Below, in pieces: positions 1 through 10,295 of a stretch of 64,000 nucleotides of DNA; within the stretch, counting starts at the first letter, position 1, and each line of letters starts with the position of its first letter. Source of the stretch: Timema cristinae. Its lineage: Eukaryota; Arthropoda; Insecta; Phasmatodea; Timematidae. The DNA lies in assembly GCA_039000515.1 (NCBI GenBank), contig JBCFYV010000100.1, positions 26,656,818 through 26,720,817 of the forward strand. The letters are read 5' to 3'. The position numbers and the translations under genes are program-made. The notes under the pieces are model-generated. The model saw only the letters and a list, made by a program, of their open reading frames with translations. It had not been told where the DNA came from and searched no databases.

Positions 1-183
1 TCGGGTGAACTGGGGGTGGTTTTTCCTAAAATGGTTTTCCACTCTCCCTACACGCAAATGCGGGTTCACTTCCTTTAATTAAACCTTCCCAATTCCTAAT
101 CCATTTGCGTAACTAGTACTTAAAGCGTATAACCCGAACGGGTAGTAAGACGCGGTGCTAAATATTATTATTATTATTATTAT
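1..183 (+). repeat. SINE-B, 5' end outside the window
   Basis: Body and 3' tail of the B family: a GTGAACTGGGGGTGG segment just after the tRNA-like head, then the common tail (TATAACCCGAACGGGTAG near 127) and a (TTA)n run. The same sequence recurs at 18500-18759, 39040-39298 and elsewhere. The head lies before position 1. Confidence 0.85.
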
Positions 184-266
184 ATTCGAACCTCTCCCAT
201 CATCGACAATCTAGTCTACTGCGATAGTAGCACCTTAGACCATGCGGCCACCGAAGCCAGTCAGTT
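184..266 (-). repeat. SINE-B head fragment
   Basis: On the minus strand this reads as the tRNA-like head of family B (CGGTGGCCGCATGGTCTAAG, then B-box GGTTCGAA). It abuts the (TTA)n tail of the preceding SINE with no body or tail of its own, so it is a truncated or recombined piece. Confidence 0.7.
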
Positions 267-525
267 TAAATCAATAGGTGGATTATTCCGGCGGCATTTT
301 CCACTAGCTTCGAGACATTTACTCCTAGTCTGGCCTACAGCCTTTAATAAAATCTGCGATCTGGCGACGAAAGTCGTCATCCCCCTCACTCTACCCCCCT
401 CTAACACTTCCCTCAAAACATCCCACCCGACTCCGGTATTAGAATGTTTCAGTATATTCCAGTTACATCCTTGCTTACTTGCTTGTCTAAATATATAGCT
501 CACAATACTTGAACTAAAAAATAGA

Positions 526-1313
526 ATATGCTCCAGTCAGGACACTCCTTGACCTTACAGCAAGGTATGCTCCAGTCAGTACACTCCTTGACCTTACAGC
601 AAGGTATGTTCCGTCAGGACACTCCTTGACCTTACAGCAAGGTATGCTCCAGTCAGTACACTCCTTGACCTTACAGCAAGGTATGTTCCGGTCAGTACAC
701 TCCTTGACCTTACAGCAAGGTATGCTCCAGTCAGAACTCCTTGACCTTACAGCAAGGTATGCTCCAGTCAGGACACTCCTTGACCTTACAGCAAGGTATG
801 TTCCGGTCAGACACTCCTTGACCTTACAGCAAGGTATGCTCCAGTCAGGACACTCCTTGACCTTACAGCGAGGTATGCTCCAGTCAGGACACTCCTTGAC
901 CTTACAGCAAGGTATGCTCCAGTCAGGACACTCCTTGACCTTACAGCAAGGTATGTTCCATCAGTACACTCCTTGACCTTACAGCAAGGTATGCTCCAGT
1001 CAGGACACTCCTTGACCTTACAGCAAGGTATGCTCCGGTCAGTACACTCCTTGACCTTACAGCAAGGTATGCTCCAGTCAGGACACTCCTTGACCTTACA
1101 GCAAGGTATGCTCCAGTCAGGACACTCCTTGACCTTACAGCAAGGTATGCTCCAGTCAGGACACTCCTTGACCTTACAGCAAGGTATGCTCCAGTCAGGT
1201 ACACTCCTTGACCTTACAGCAAGGTATGCTCCAGTCAGACACTCCTTGACCTTACAGCAAGGTATGCTCCAGTCAGGACACTCCTTGACCTTACAGCAAG
1301 TATGCTCCAGGTA
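526..1313 (+). repeat. 39-bp minisatellite, about 20 copies
   Basis: Head-to-tail copies of a 39-bp unit containing GACACTCCTTGACCTTACAG and TATGCTCCAGTCAGG. A few copies carry 1-3 bp indels or a T/C or A/G change. Since 39 is a multiple of three and the unit lacks stops in some frames, both strands translate into repetitive peptides; these are by-products, not genes. Confidence 0.95.
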
Positions 1314-1435
1314 CAGTATTTTAAACGTGATGACTCTTTTTCCACAGCAATAATGCTTTGAGTCAGGTACACTCTTTTAAAAGTAGTCTCTCAGTTCAAA
1401 GGGTCCTCATATGAACATTATCAGAATGGTTTATT
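1314..1435 (+). repeat. degenerate spacer inside the 39-bp minisatellite
   Basis: Weak traces of the same unit remain (AGTCAGGTACACTC near 1361) but the periodicity is lost. Confidence 0.5.
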
Positions 1436-1548
1436 GCTCCAGTCAGGACACTCCTTGACCTTACAGCAAGGTATGCTCCAGTCAGGACACTCCTTGACCT
1501 TACAGCAAGGTATGCTCCAGTCAGGACACTCCTTGACCTTACAGCATG
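1436..1548 (+). repeat. 39-bp minisatellite, second block of about 3 copies
   Basis: Three near-perfect copies of the unit seen at 526-1313, separated from it by about 120 bp of degenerate sequence. Confidence 0.9.
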
Positions 1549-2867
1549 GTCCAGGTTTACAGGATATTTTAAAATACGGTGAATAGATTTTCTTTCTTTT
1601 TTTCCCACCATTGTCTAATTTAAAAAAAACCTTTTGAGGTCAAGGTAAATAAAAACTTTTAAAAGAATAAGTCCTCATCAGATTCAAAGAATCCTCATAA
1701 TAAAATAAATATGGGCTTGAAGTGGATTTTATTGGAGAAAATCTTAAAATTAATAGTAGATAACTAGAATAGATAAAATAGATTTTGTTTGAGATAAGCA
1801 AGGATGCAAGTGCTGGGGTGTATTCATGATTGAGAAAAGTGACCAAAACCAATCTTTTTTAATGTCAACAAGTCACAAAATTCATCAGAATATTTTTTTT
1901 TTAAATTGAGTTTTTTTTAAATATATTTTATACAGCTTTTAAGTGCAGCTTGGATCAGAGATAATAAATGTATAATAATGGACACTGACTCCCTTTTAAT
2001 TACTGTGCATATTTTATTTTATTTTAAGATATGCGTTTGATGTTTGTTCTTTGCGCATTCTAGAAATATTTACTGAAACTCGACTCTTGCACTTCCGGTT
2101 AATGTAAACACTGTCAAAGTAAACCATCCAGTGTCAGCAGCATAAGCAAACACAGTGAATTCTCCCTTAACTGACACTTTTGAATAGTGGATTCTTCTTT
2201 ATAACGGACAGATTAAATTTCTCGGGCAAAATTGCATGGGCTCTCACAATGAAGCAATTTCCCAATAAAGGATTTACTCAATGACGGAAACGGACACTGC
2301 ACAAACTCGAAATACCGGACAAAAATTGAAAAAATCCGTCCATACTCAGTATTTTAGAGTGGGTGTCAGGAGTACCATTTAAATATGCATACAATACTGC
2401 ACAGTCCAGTAATTAGAGTGCGATAGTTAATATCAAAAGTATATTGATTCATATATAATAAACTGTGTTCAAACAATATGATTTTTACAAATAAATTAAA
2501 TTATTTTTTTAAGGGTGGACACTTCTTAATAAGATTTTTTTATCCCAGAAGGTGTCCGCTACTAAGAAATTTCATTTTAGTACAAAATAATAGCAATGAT
2601 TCTTACAATGTGTGTGACAATGCCGCTTTGCCATTCGTGTTAACATTGGGGGAAAAATACACCCCCAAACGGAAAACTAATGTGATTTTTCCTAGAGACG
2701 TCCATTTCCAAAAGGTGACTTGTCCGAGTCTAGTGAATTTTGGGAAACAACAAAAAACATTTATTGAACTTATTTCACAATTTAAGTTAATGAATTTTTT
2801 TAAGTATTCTGGAGGAATAACAACTTGCAGAAACCATGGGTTCTCCTTGAAAAAAGGAAAATTACTT
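1549..2867. other. unassigned AT-rich sequence
   Basis: No recognisable gene or repeat. A 145-codon frame at 2478-2915 (plus) is the longest here; its product is basic and Lys/Phe-rich, matches no family I know, and its end runs into the short tandem repeat at 2868. I regard it as a chance frame. Confidence 0.4.
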
Positions 2868-2965
2868 GGACAAGGTGCCATTTTGAATTGCATAATGGAC
2901 AAGATGCCATTTTGAATTGCATAATGGACAAGGCCCATTTTGGAATTGATTAAAATGGACAATAG
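2868..2965 (+). repeat. 29-bp tandem repeat, 3 copies
   Basis: Units start with GGACAAG at 2868, 2897 and 2926, each followed by a CCATTTTGAATTG-like core; the third copy is diverged. Confidence 0.85.
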
Positions 2966-3254
2966 ACATTTAGATTTTGTGAGAATATAAACCATAACTT
3001 AAATATGAAGTCATTTATCTTTGTTGGCATTATTTCATAGTAAAACTTGAAAAAATAAACACAAATAAGTTCAATAGTAGGCATTTGCATGAATATGAAT
3101 GAAAAAGTTAGATAAACCTTTTTATTTATTCAGGCTTCTTTTGAAATAGATAATATTAAATAACTCTATAAACTTCAAAGAGTCATAGTATTTTATTTTA
3201 AAAAAAGTTTAAATTACATTTTGTATGTAAGTTTGTAGCTTATTAAGTCCATTT

Positions 3255-4061
3255 TTAATACACATTACCATCAATATCATGCATCAGTCCTCCTTTGTTT
3301 TCATCTTCTGAAAGGTCTCCATAGTCTGACCAACTCTGAGAAGATGATGTGTCTATAGAACTGTAAGTCCGGTAGCTTCTCCCAGTCTTCACCATAGTGA
3401 AGTTGTATTAACCTTTTGCCATCATTATTATTATTATTAGCACCGCGTCTTACTACCCGTTCGGGTTATACGCTCTTACGCTAATGTGTAATGGTAGGGT
3501 GATTGTGAGATGAAATGAAGGACCTACAGTTTAACGTGGAATCCGAACCACGGTGGAGGCCTGGCATTCCCCACATTCACCAGATGTCTTGTCAGAGGTG
3601 AAGGAAGGGTTTGGTAATCAGATAAATCTGTGCCGGGACCGAGGATTGAACCCCGGCCGCCAGCATAGAAGTCTGACACCTTACCCCTAGACCACCAGGT
3701 CACCCCTTTTGCCATCATCTTTCTTAATTTGTTTCACAGGAACACCTATTTTGACTAGCTGTGGATCGATCGATAGATCTCAGCAGTCTTCCCGTTTGGA
3801 AGCAAAACCTTTCTGGAAATTACCACATGTGTTGTATGAAGCTTCACCTCTAACAAGAATGTTTGATTTTGGTGTGCTTCCCCGGGTGATCGTGAATCCT
3901 TTGCATAGAGCAAAGCGGAAGTGTCACTGTTTAGGTTTCTTCAAAATGCCCCCTGTTACTGCTTTCCAGTTGAAGATATGGAAGTCCCTCCCTATCTTTA
4001 GGACAGTCCCATTCTTCTCAAAAACCCTATAGTACTCTTCAGGTTTGGATATTGTTCTCAT
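3255..4061 (-). pseudogene. decayed gene of unknown family, about 170 codons, split by a SINE
   Basis: I do not recognise the family. The minus-strand frame opens at ATG 4061-4059, nine bases after an in-frame TAA. It reads MRTISKPEEYYRVFEKNG, then a basic segment (GRDFHIFNWKAVTGG), and breaks at in-frame TGA codons at 3926-3924 and 3782-3780. The same frame reaches KKDDGKR at the SINE-A insertion (3426-3704). If the SINE and one copy of its 14-bp duplication are ignored, the frame resumes directly on the other side (LIQLHYGEDWEKLPDLQFY). About 20 codons later the coding-like frame shifts by one and ends SWSDYGDLSEDENKGG...VY with TAA at 3257-3255. No introns are seen, so this is either a retrocopy or a transposon-borne gene. 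The 107-codon plus-strand frame at 3709-4032 is its shadow. Coding origin is inferred from frame continuity and composition. Confidence 0.5.
3426..3704 (-). repeat. SINE-A, full length
   Basis: Complete copy on the minus strand: tRNA-like head (GGTGACCTGGTGGTCTAGGG, B-box GGGTTCAATCC), body with CACGTTAAACTGTAGGTCC, common tail and (TAA)n. A perfect 14-bp duplication CCTTTTGCCATCAT flanks it (3412-3425 and 3705-3718). It interrupts the decayed gene at 3255-4061. Confidence 0.95.
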
Positions 4062-4962
4062 TTTCTTGAGTTATTTTTCAATACGCCCAAACACACACAC
4101 AGTCGGGTGGAATAAAGGAATGTCCAGGAAAGGAAAAGGTAAGATTTGATTGGTTCTCCTGTGCCTAACATCTCGAGCAGAGCGCACAAAGTAGAGAATA
4201 GCTGAACTTCAGCCGAACAGCTCGCGCCGATAAAGCGGAACTCTTGTAATTGGCTTAGAGCAGCGGTTTCCAAAATTTCTCGACCCGCAAACTCCTTTTA
4301 CAAAAATCTGAAAAGCACGAACCTCCTAGTAGATATCCATAACCACACACTTAATTTTATACCTAATGTTTAGAAATTCAATTGTTAATTGTAATCAAAA
4401 TGTTTAATACCTTTAAATTAACCTACTATAGCTCGGTAGGTACTTTGGGATACGCCACCAAAGATAATGGAATAATATTGAAACTACTTAAGTAAAAGTT
4501 CAAATAATTATAGATTCATTTTGAAAATTAAAACAAATTAAATAAGCAAAGTGCCGTAGTAACATTTTCTTATCTTTACTCTCACAATATATCACATTTC
4601 GCTTGTTTTTTAAAGTGGTTCTGGAAATTTATACGTTGACATAACTGAAATAACCTCCATTAATCACAAAATCCCATGCCAATTTAAGTTTCAATTTTTT
4701 TTACAGGTTTTAGCAGTGACTTAGGGTACGGCCAGACTGAGCGCGCGAGCGAGCGAGCGAGCGAGCGAGCGCGCGCGCTTGAAAGATAGATTTGGTTCTA
4801 TTTTTCAAGCGCGCGCGCTCGACCCGGTACAGTCTAGTTTACAGGCGCTAGGCAATATTAGTGTATGTTGGTTCATTGAGTGCTGGGGAAACTTCTCATT
4901 TTGACATGATATTTGACTTTTTTCTATCAGTGATAGGTTTAACACACTTGCTATTAATGGCC

Positions 4963-5251
4963 CGGTGACCTGGCGGTCTAGGGGTAAGTTGTCAGACTTC
5001 TGTGCTGGCGGCCGGGGTTCAATCCTCGGTCCCGGCACAGATTTATCCGATTACCAAACCCTTCCTTCACCTCTGGCAAGACATCTTGTGAATGTGGGGA
5101 AAGCCAGGCCTCCCGTGGTTCGGATTCCACGTTAAACTGTAGGTCCTTCATTTCATCTCACAATCACCCTACCATTACACATTAGCGTAAGTGCATATAA
5201 CCCGAACGGGAAGTAAGATGCGGTGCTAATAATAATAATAATAATTAATAA
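4963..5251 (+). repeat. SINE-A, nested in the Harbinger-like element
   Basis: Full-length head, body, common tail and (TAA)n. Short duplication TAATGGCC at 4955-4962 and 5252-5259. The second Harbinger-like copy lacks this SINE at the matching point (near 46727), so it is a later insertion. Confidence 0.9.
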
Positions 5252-5409
5252 TAATGGCCTAATTTAATTGGTAAGACCATAAATAATATAATGTATATAT
5301 GTAAACCCGATATGTTAAAATACTTCAATATTATAATCAAAGTAGGCCTTTACAAATAAGAATCACCATTAGTTTGGAGAGAGTATGAAAAAACCACAAC
5401 AATAAATAA

Positions 5410-5530
5410 GTTTTAAAAATCACCTTCAGTTCACTGAGCCAAGATTCGAACCTTTGCCTCCTAGTCAAAAGCTTATCGAGTGCAACGCACCATTCCGCCA
5501 CTGGTGCGACAAATCTGATTTTAAAACACT
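5410..5530 (-). repeat. SINE-B-like segment embedded in Harbinger-like element
   Basis: The minus strand reads as a tRNA-like head with CAGTGGCGGAATGG (A-box position) and GGTTCGAATCTTGG (B-box), followed by CAGTGAACTGA, matching the start of the family B body. The equivalent piece sits in copy 2 at about 46880-46965, so it was captured before the two copies diverged. Confidence 0.65.
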
Positions 5531-5681
5531 TCAGTACAGTACCATACGCATTTCTCAATTTATTAATTGGATGCACTTCTACTTTTTTCTTTTTTATAAA
5601 TACACAATATTTTCTGTAAGAATTTTCGAGGAGCAGAGATGTACTAAGTGTGTTTGATAGATACATCTTCTCTAACTAGGG

Positions 5682-5967
5682 AGGAGGGGGGGGGGGGTGA
5701 CCTAGTGGTCTAGGGGTAAGATGTCAGACTTGTGCTGGCAGCCGGGGTTCAATCCTCGGTCCCGGCACAGATTTATCTTATTTCCAAACCCTTCCTTCAC
5801 CTCTGACAAGACATCTTGTGAATGTGGGGAATGCCAGGCCGCCACCGTGGTTCGGATTCCACGTTAAACTGTAGGTCCTTCATTTCATCTCACAATAACC
5901 CTACCATTACACATTAGCGTAAGTGCGTATAACCCGAACGGGTAGTAAGACGCGGTGCTAATAATAA
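5682..5967 (+). repeat. SINE-A, nested in the Harbinger-like element
   Basis: Complete element with a perfect 11-bp duplication TCTAACTAGGG (5671-5681 and 5968-5978). A run of about 13 G precedes the head. Confidence 0.93.
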
Positions 5968-6387
5968 TCTAACTAGGGTCCGCTAATTACGCGCTCGCTC
6001 GCGCGCTCGCCAGTTTGGCCACCCAGTCGCTTGCGCGCTCGTCACGCTTGTCAGTCTGGCCGAACCCTTAGAGGAAGCGCTTAATTTGGATGGCACAAAG
6101 CTTTACAAAGGTTAATTTTTTTTATCAACGATTCGATACGGTCTAGCACAGTTAAAAAAAATTTAATATTTGACCCCTGAAGAGATAGGGTTAGACTGTT
6201 AATTTTTGAGAAAATGTTTGCCAAATAGGCCAAAGCCAGGAGCCATTTAATCTTTCATGCATTTTGCTTTGTGAAAGGATTGGTTCGTGAGAAAAATGAC
6301 AACTTCGTGTTAAGTTCAAACAATCTTGTAAAAGTTCTACCTCGAGCTAACCATCTGACTTCAGTGTGAGATGATACAGTTGTAAAT

Positions 6388-6552
6388 ATGTGAGGAATGC
6401 CAGGTCTCCACCGTGGTTCGGATTCCACGTTAAACTGTAGGTCCTTCATTTCATCTCACAATCACCCTACCATTACACATTAGCGTAAGTGCGTATAACC
6501 CGAACGGGTAGTAAGACGCGGTGCTAATAATAATAATAATAATAATAATAAT
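6388..6552 (+). repeat. SINE-A, 5'-truncated
   Basis: Only the 3' half (from GAATGCCAGG) with tail and (TAA)n, yet flanked by a 10-bp duplication AGTTGTAAAT (6378-6387 and 6553-6562). The truncation therefore happened during insertion, as in target-primed reverse transcription. Confidence 0.88.
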
Positions 6553-6731
6553 AGTTGTAAATGCTTCCCATTTCCTCACAAAGTGCTGCAAAAATCAAAC
6601 TAGACAGAAATATTTTGCCGAACCCCATGAGGTTCGCAAACCACAGTTGGTAACCAATGGCTTATAGCGCGTCACGTGACCACGTTTCGGTTCTGCACTA
6701 GTTTATCGGCGAACGTGTTAAGTCACATGAC

Positions 6732-6996
6732 GGTGACCTGGTGGTCTAGGGGTAAGGTGTCAGACTTCTGTGCTGGAGGCCGGGGTTCAATCCTCGGTCC
6801 CGGCACAAATTTATCTGATTACCAAACCCTTCCTTCACCTCTGACAAGACATATTGTGAATGTGTGGAATGCCAGGCCTCCACCGTGGTTCGGATTCCAC
6901 GTTAAACTGTAGGTCCTTCATTTCATCTCACAATCACCATACCATTACACATTAGCGTAAGTGCGTATAACCCGAACGGGTCGTAAGACGCGGTGC

Positions 6997-7043
<47 letters not shown>

Positions 7044-7044
7044 T
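6732..7044 (+). repeat. SINE-A (unit 1 of the tandem duplication)
   Basis: Full-length SINE preceded by AAGTCACATGAC (6720-6731) with a long (TAA)n tail. Shares private changes with the copy at 7224 (CACCATACCATTACAC; ACATATTGTGAATGTGTGG), proving origin by duplication rather than separate insertion. Confidence 0.92.
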
Positions 7045-7223
7045 AGTTGTAAATGCTTCCCATTTCCTCACAAAGTGCTGCAAAAATCAAACATGACAGA
7101 AATATTTTGGCGAACCCCATGAGGTTCGCAAACCACAGTTGGTAACCAATGGCTTATAGCGCGTCACGTGACCACGTTTCGGTTCTGCACTAGTTTATCG
7201 GCGAACGTGTTAAGTCACATGAC

Positions 7224-7498
7224 GGTGACCTGGTGGTCTAGGGGTAAGGTGTCAGACTTCTGTGCTGGCGGCCGGGGTTCAATCCTCGGTCCCGGCACAA
7301 ATTTATCTGATTACCAAACCCTTCCTTCACCTCTGACAAGACATATTGTGAATGTGTGGAATGCCAGGCCTCCACCGTGGTTCGGATTCCACGTTAAACT
7401 GTAGGTCCTTCATTTCATCTCACAATCACCATACCATTACACATTAGCGTAAGTGCGTATAACCCGAACGGGTAGTAAGACGCGGTGCTAATAATAAT
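7224..7498 (+). repeat. SINE-A (unit 2 of the tandem duplication)
   Basis: Full-length SINE flanked by the 12-bp duplication AAGTCACATGAC (7212-7223 and 7499-7510). This right-hand duplication marks the original insertion site. Confidence 0.94.
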
Positions 7499-7510
7499 AA
7501 GTCACATGAC

Positions 7511-7916
7511 GCACAGTTGATTGTCAAAAGCAGAACATGCTTAGCTTGGATTATTCATTGAAACAAATATGTATCTCAAAAATACATCGTATTTAAGCAC
7601 CGTGTGTTTTTAAACCTTAACGGAAACTTTATGAGCAACCGTGAAAGTCGACAATTATACGCATTTTTGTCCATAGCTATCCTCAACTTTGACCTACAAT
7701 ATTTTAAAAGAACATGGTGACAATTAGATTAATATTCCAATAAATACATCTGTAATCCCCTGGAGAAGTAGGAAACCCGTTAAGGTGAGAAAAAACTATG
7801 CATTTGTTTAAAATAAAGTGCTGACCACCTCATCAACCCAAAGTGAGGAGGCTAATACCTTTTTCATCTAATCAGTAAAAATAATTTAAAATTTGCAAAA
7901 AAAACTTCTCCCGCGC
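7511..7916. other. unassigned AT-rich sequence
   Basis: Nothing recognised between the SINE and the next element. Confidence 0.4.
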
Positions 7917-8715
7917 CGTAGAGACAGTGGCGGAGAACTGACCCCTGCAGGATTGTCCGTGCGGGGTTGAGCGTAAAAGTACCCATACATTGCAGGGGTT
8001 GAGGAAAATGTTCATTACTTTTGCATTTTTTTTAAATCAAATTTATCCATTATTACTTTTAGATTAAATGGGGACATAGGATTGTTGAACGTCAATATTT
8101 TTTTTTTAATGTAGTACATACAAAATCTAAAAGTAATTATTTTGTAACATCAATGGCAACGTAGAAATCGTTCTCTTTGATAAAGTGCAGGTGTAGTTTG
8201 GATCGTCGTCGACAAATCTTCTCAAGACACAGCGTAGTCTTATAACAATAAAATTAGCCTTTTCTGTCATTTTCCTTGACCTAATTATCTCCAGTTGTTT
8301 CACAGAAGCAATCTTCAGGTTGACCAAAAAGGTGTTTGTCAAAAGCAGTGCGCTGATGAAAACCATCGAATGGCTTGGAATGAAGTTAAAGTATGAAGAT
8401 AAAAAGTACCTAATTAGTTAGAAGTTTTTTGAAAAGTTTGTAATCTATTAAACATGGTTTTTTGAGGATGTTTAAAACAATTTTCTATGAGCCAAGGATA
8501 GGCATAATTTTTAAATTTTTAATATTAGTGACTAGTTTAAAAAATGTTAAGCCAGAGTCCATAATTACTATTAAAAAACCTTCGAAATAGCTTGTAGATG
8601 TATATAAAGTTCGAAAAATTTCTTGCCCCCGGCGGTTGGGGCGGATGCCCTCCAGCCCCTCAAGTTTCAGGTGCAGGGGTTGGGTAAATCAGAAATCTCC
8701 GCCCCTGTGTAGAGG
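7917..8715. mobile_element. hAT-type non-autonomous element
   Basis: The element proper is 7925-8707. Termini CAGTGGCGGAG and CTCCGCCCCTG are inverted, each followed inward by a CCCCTGCA-containing block. Flanking 8-bp duplication CGTAGAGA (7917-7924) and TGTAGAGG (8708-8715) agree at six positions. An 80-codon minus frame inside (8127-8366) has no recognised domain. Confidence 0.65.
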
Positions 8716-10059
8716 TTACATATTATAAGTAATCTATTATACATTTTGAACATATGTTGGGCCTCATAATGTGTGCAAGATCGCTAAAGACATATAAAAT
8801 GTTTTCAGATCCATGTATCTCAAGACTGTTGAGTTATAGTTGGAAGAGACTTATCTCACAAATATAATAAAGTTAAATAAAAGTATTTGCATATATTCAT
8901 ATGCCAAGTCAAGTGATATAAAGCTGTCACTTTTGAAATGAAGTGTAAATACCTATAACATAATACTAATATTATAATAAAATGTTATCAAAGTTGGCCG
9001 TAAAAGAATTTGTTCGTATTTAAAAAAGTTCCTCTCTACCGCATTAGAGATAGCTAATCACCGCCCTTGCCTATTGGTCCATGAACCCAGACTAATCCGA
9101 ACATTGTGTTTGAGTGTCACCTACGCCTCGTATCGCAAACACTAACCATCCATGAGGAAACAAACGAGGGAGCGCGCACAAACACCGACCAGTCTGTTCT
9201 CGGTTAGCCGAACATTGGAACCTCATCGCCACACGCCAAACACAGCGTGATCGTAACTTGCTTGGCCCTCCGAAAATAAAAAAGCTATGAGGCGAGAAAA
9301 ATGTAGAACCAAGTGGGTAAGAGTGACCGAACCTAGGGGGAAGGGATTAGGAATTAAATAAACCAAGGTTCGTCAAGTTACATACAACGCTCATAAGCAC
9401 ATAAACTCTGTTCATGATCCTATTGTTTTAGAAATGCATATATTGTATATAGGTCTTGTTTTGTCTCAAACATAAATGTTTTTAGCAAACAGTTGTCGGA
9501 GTGACAAGATAATGCAAATGCAGTCTAACTTTATATCCTCCTTGCTTGTTTGGTTGTAAAATAAAATACACATTCCTAGTGATAGCAACTAGGGTGTAGA
9601 GGGTTGCATTGGGATGAGGTAGCTATTACTTCTGAAGCAGGTATTTGTTAAATAAATATTATATTCAGCAAAATGCAAGATTTTTAGTCACTAAAGACTT
9701 TCCATTGGATATTATGTTAAGCACGTGTTTGATTTAGTCGTCTACATTTATTACGAATTTTTGTTCAAATTTTTAAGTCGTTTTCAAGTGTGTACACATT
9801 TTCAGGGATTGCCTAAAGTTGATATAATAAACAGACGAGCTTTGTTTAGGAAGTGTTTTACTAATCTTCGATATATCGTGCACACTCTGTTTATCCTGCA
9901 ATGTGGAATAATACAAGGTAAACGAGGGGTACAAGTTCCGTTCAATTTTTTGTTTTTTAATATTCGAGTCTTAAAAACTCTATTGAGTAAAAAGGTAAAT
10001 TTTATTCACTGTCCTATGTTTACAAACTTAGTGAACAACTGTATGCCTATAATTATTAC
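8716..10059. other. unassigned sequence
   Basis: AT-rich apart from a more CG-rich patch at about 9050-9330. A 112-codon plus frame at 9725-10063 is hydrophobic and matches nothing I know. Confidence 0.4.
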
Positions 10060-10100
10060 ATAAGCACACAGTCCGGACGGGTAGTAATACGCGGTGATTA
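10060..10100 (+). repeat. SINE tail remnant
   Basis: Only the common A/B tail is visible: GACGGGTAGTAATACGCGGTG. The rest of the element is gone or was never copied. Confidence 0.55.
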
Positions 10101-10295
10101 AAAAGAAAAACCTAGTAATGACAGGTCAATAAACCATTGTTTTACAATATTCCAGTGTATCGGCAACTGTCCAGTTAAAACTGAAGGCAAATTATTTTAT
10201 GATCGTTTCCTATTTTAAGAGTGGCCGTTTCTATGTGCTGACCATTAAATTATACTGCTTATGGGCCATTTCATTTATTTTTGAGCATTGATTCC

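Larger units (their letters stand above)
4724..6067. mobile_element. PIF/Harbinger-like non-autonomous element, copy 1
   Basis: Terminal inverted repeats GGGTACGGCCAGACTG (left) and CAGTCTGGCCGAACCC (right), with TTA at 4721-4723 and 6068-6070. The uninterrupted hAT copy has a single TTA at 11160-11162 at the matching place, so the duplication is TTA, the TWA type known for PIF/Harbinger. Simple GCGA repeats and self-complementary GCGCGC stretches lie beside both ends. It contains two SINE-A insertions (4963-5251, 5682-5967) and an older SINE-B-derived segment at about 5410-5530 that copy 2 also carries. No transposase is present. Confidence 0.8.
4253..6667. mobile_element. hAT-type element, internally deleted, interrupted by later insertions
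   Basis: The element proper is 4261-6659. Ends are imperfect inverted repeats (CAGCGGTTTCC at the left; GGTTGGTAACCAATG-like at the right), flanked by an 8-bp near-duplication GCTTAGAG (4253-4260) and GCTTATAG (6660-6667), the size expected of hAT elements. It aligns over its length with 10681-12001 but lacks that copy's transposase fragment. Its interior was entered by the Harbinger-like element 4724-6067 and by a truncated SINE-A at 6388-6552. Confidence 0.8.
6553..7536 (+). repeat. 492-bp tandem duplication
   Basis: 6553-7044 and 7045-7536 (second copy ending within shared sequence near 7498) are nearly identical: hAT right end, about 70 bp of flank, and a full SINE-A. The junction at 7044/7045 joins a SINE (TAA)n tail to AGTTGTAAAT, the sequence that follows the first truncated SINE's tail. 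Confidence 0.9.

Noticed and set aside
626..1611. Repetitive frames of 71-126 codons on both strands
   Set aside because: By-products of the 39-bp minisatellite, whose length is a multiple of three.
2478..2915. 145-codon frame as a gene
   Set aside because: AT-driven amino-acid content, no domain, runs into a tandem repeat.
3709..4032. 107-codon plus-strand frame
   Set aside because: Shadow of the minus-strand decayed gene at 3255-4061.
6676..7404. Two identical 78-codon frames (also similar frames at 3524-3718, 4805-5038, 32147-32338, 41422-41745)
   Set aside because: They are translations of SINE-A (the [12 protein letters not shown]... and [15 protein letters not shown]... strings), not genes.
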